A DNA stretch of 6,891 nt, taken from positions 1 to 6,891 of the forward strand of contig JAJYTX010000149.1 in the NCBI GenBank assembly GCA_021792815.1, read 5' to 3'. The notes under the pieces were generated by a model. The model worked only from the letters and a program-made list of their open reading frames with translations. It was not told the DNA's origin and made no database searches. Both the position numbers and the translations under genes were made by a program. This stretch comes from Pseudomonadota bacterium. Lineage in GTDB: Bacteria > Pseudomonadota > Gammaproteobacteria > Steroidobacterales > Steroidobacteraceae. Of this stretch, positions 5,717 through 6,891 are shown piece after piece; the stretch's first letter is position 1; every line of letters starts with the position of its first letter.

Positions 5717-6891
5717 ATGACGATGGGGAGTCGCACAGCCGGGGCATCGGGCGGGACTTCTGCGGGCCTGCTGCAGGGCATCGGGCTGGTGGCGCTTTCG
5801 GCCATGCCGACGATGGCGATCGTGTCGCTGATCCCAAACCTGCCGCAGCTTTTGGCGCACTTTCGTCACGTACCCTACGGGGCGCTCCTGGTCCCGATGA
5901 TTCTGACGATCCCCACACTGTGCATCGCCTTGTTTTCACCGCTCATAGGCATGGCTGCCGATCGGTGGGGCAGACGGCCCGTACTGTGTGTCTCGCTGGT
6001 GGTTTTCGCCGTCCTCGGCGTCATGCCCATGTTTGTGGACAATCTCTACGGCGTGCTCGCGACCCGCCTGCCGGTTGGTTTCGCGGAGGCCGGCATCAGC
6101 GTCACGCAAAACGCGCTGATCGGGGATTATTTCACCGGCGAGGTCCGCCAGCGGTGGCTGGGCGTGTTCAGCGTGGCCAACCCGATCCTCGCAGCCCTGC
6201 TCGTGTTCGCCGGCGGGGCGCTCGGCACGTTGAGCTGGCACGATCCGTTTCTGCTCTACCTTCTCGGCCTGCCCCTGCTCGCCTGGACCCTCGCATGGCT
6301 GCCGGAGCCGGCGCGCGCCGCCGCCGCGCCGAAAGAGCCTCGGGCCGGACAGGATGCCTTTCCATGGCGGGACGGCGCCGTCGTCGGGGTTACGACACTC
6401 GGCATGGCGATCCTGTATTACGTGGAAGCCATTCAGCTGGGTCGGGTGTTCGCCGTGCACGGCATCGGATCGCCGGCACAGATCAGCCTGTATGTCATTC
6501 TGGCGAGCATTGGCACCGTGCTCGGTGGCGTCGTCTATCCCAGAGTCTCGCGGTGGAGCGCCGAGTTGCGGTTTGCGGCGGTTCTGTTCGCGTACGCCGT
6601 CGGCTACATCGGGATTGGCCTGGCACCGACGGCGACCGCCGCGCTCATCGCCGCGCTGGTTGCATCATTGGGCAACGGCATGGCCATTCCGGTCATGATC
6701 GGCTGGTCTCTGGAGCGATTCGGTGCCTCGCGCCGCGCACGCGGCATGGGCACCTGGGTGGCGTGCTTTTTTGCGGGATCGTTTTTCAGTCCGCCGATCG
6801 TGTCCGCCGTACAGCTGGCGTCCGGCTCGTTCCTGCGCGCAGTGATGCTGATCGGTGCGGTGTCCGGTCTGTGCGGCGCAGTGGTCATCGC
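5717..6891 (+). CDS. MFS transporter, 3'-truncated by the window
   Basis: The frame from ATG 5717 stays open to the window end (391 codons) and encodes a major facilitator superfamily protein. It looks like a 12-helix carrier of the DHA1/AraJ-like type in the inner membrane. The first helix starts near residue 18. Motif A, the helix 2-3 loop, reads GMAADRWGRRPVL (78-90). A motif-B-like helix 4 segment reads ATRLPVGFAEAG (115-126), and a glycine-rich helix 5 follows (155-172). The halves are joined by a hydrophilic loop rich in Ala, Pro and charged residues (195-218). The cut falls in what should be the last helices, so only a few tens of residues are missing. No good Shine-Dalgarno precedes ATG 5717 or the ATG two codons later (5723), so the exact start is uncertain. 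Its cargo is unknown; uptake or export of an aromatic glycoside or product is suggested only by the neighbours. Confidence 0.9.
   Translation, partial: MTMGSRTAGASGGTSAGLLQGIGLVALSAMPTMAIVSLIPNLPQLLAHFRHVPYGALLVPMILTIPTLCIALFSPLIGMAADRWGRRPVLCVSLVVFAVLGVMPMFVDNLYGVLATRLPVGFAEAGISVTQNALIGDYFTGEVRQRWLGVFSVANPILAALLVFAGGALGTLSWHDPFLLYLLGLPLLAWTLAWLPEPARAAAAPKEPRAGQDAFPWRDGAVVGVTTLGMAILYYVEAIQLGRVFAVHGIGSPAQISLYVILASIGTVLGGVVYPRVSRWSAELRFAAVLFAYAVGYIGIGLAPTATAALIAALVASLGNGMAIPVMIGWSLERFGASRRARGMGTWVACFFAGSFFSPPIVSAVQLASGSFLRAVMLIGAVSGLCGAVVI

Noticed and set aside
1..6891. CRISPR array, tRNA or rRNA genes, transposase or insertion-sequence ends
   Set aside because: No spaced direct repeats, RNA-gene sequence or transposase frame was seen on either strand.

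Overview
The window is GC-rich bacterial DNA with every recognisable gene on the + strand. Codon use is strongly GC-biased at third positions and Shine-Dalgarno-like sequences precede most starts. Protein families and style fit a Pseudomonadota (proteobacterial) chromosome, perhaps a soil or plant-associated gammaproteobacterium; this placement is inference, as no marker gene is present.

Layout: (1) 1-697, the 3' part of an ACMSD-type amidohydrolase whose start lies before the window. (2) 698-867, an AT-richer regulatory gap with a LacI-family-type operator and candidate promoter elements. (3) 868-2448, a secreted type-B carboxylesterase with a complete catalytic triad. (4) 2449-2893, a 445-base gap with a strong 11-bp hairpin just after the esterase, a second copy of the same LacI-type operator inside a candidate promoter, and a long GC-rich structured leader. 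(5) 2894-3883 and 3900-4289, a tightly spaced pair encoding the TIM-barrel alpha subunit and the small beta subunit (DUF6379/CGDB family) of a C-glycoside-deglycosidase-like enzyme. (6) 4446-5093, a glutathione S-transferase family protein. (7) 5094-5716, a 623-base stretch without a convincing gene. (8) 5717 to the window end, an MFS transporter cut off near its last membrane helices.

Taken together, the window looks like part of a catabolic island for plant-type aromatic glycosides. A MFS carrier would move the compound or a product, a secreted esterase would remove ester groups, and the deglycosidase pair would split the sugar-aromatic carbon-carbon bond of an already 3-oxidised C-glycoside. 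The amidohydrolase could act on a liberated aromatic acid. The oxidase or dehydrogenase that must make the 3-keto substrate is not in the window and would be expected nearby. The two matching operators (TGTAAACGATTGCA and TGTAATCGTTTTCA) suggest that one LacI-family, sugar-responsive repressor controls both the esterase and the deglycosidase operon. The pathway assignment is inference; the gene families and the operator match are read directly from the sequence.
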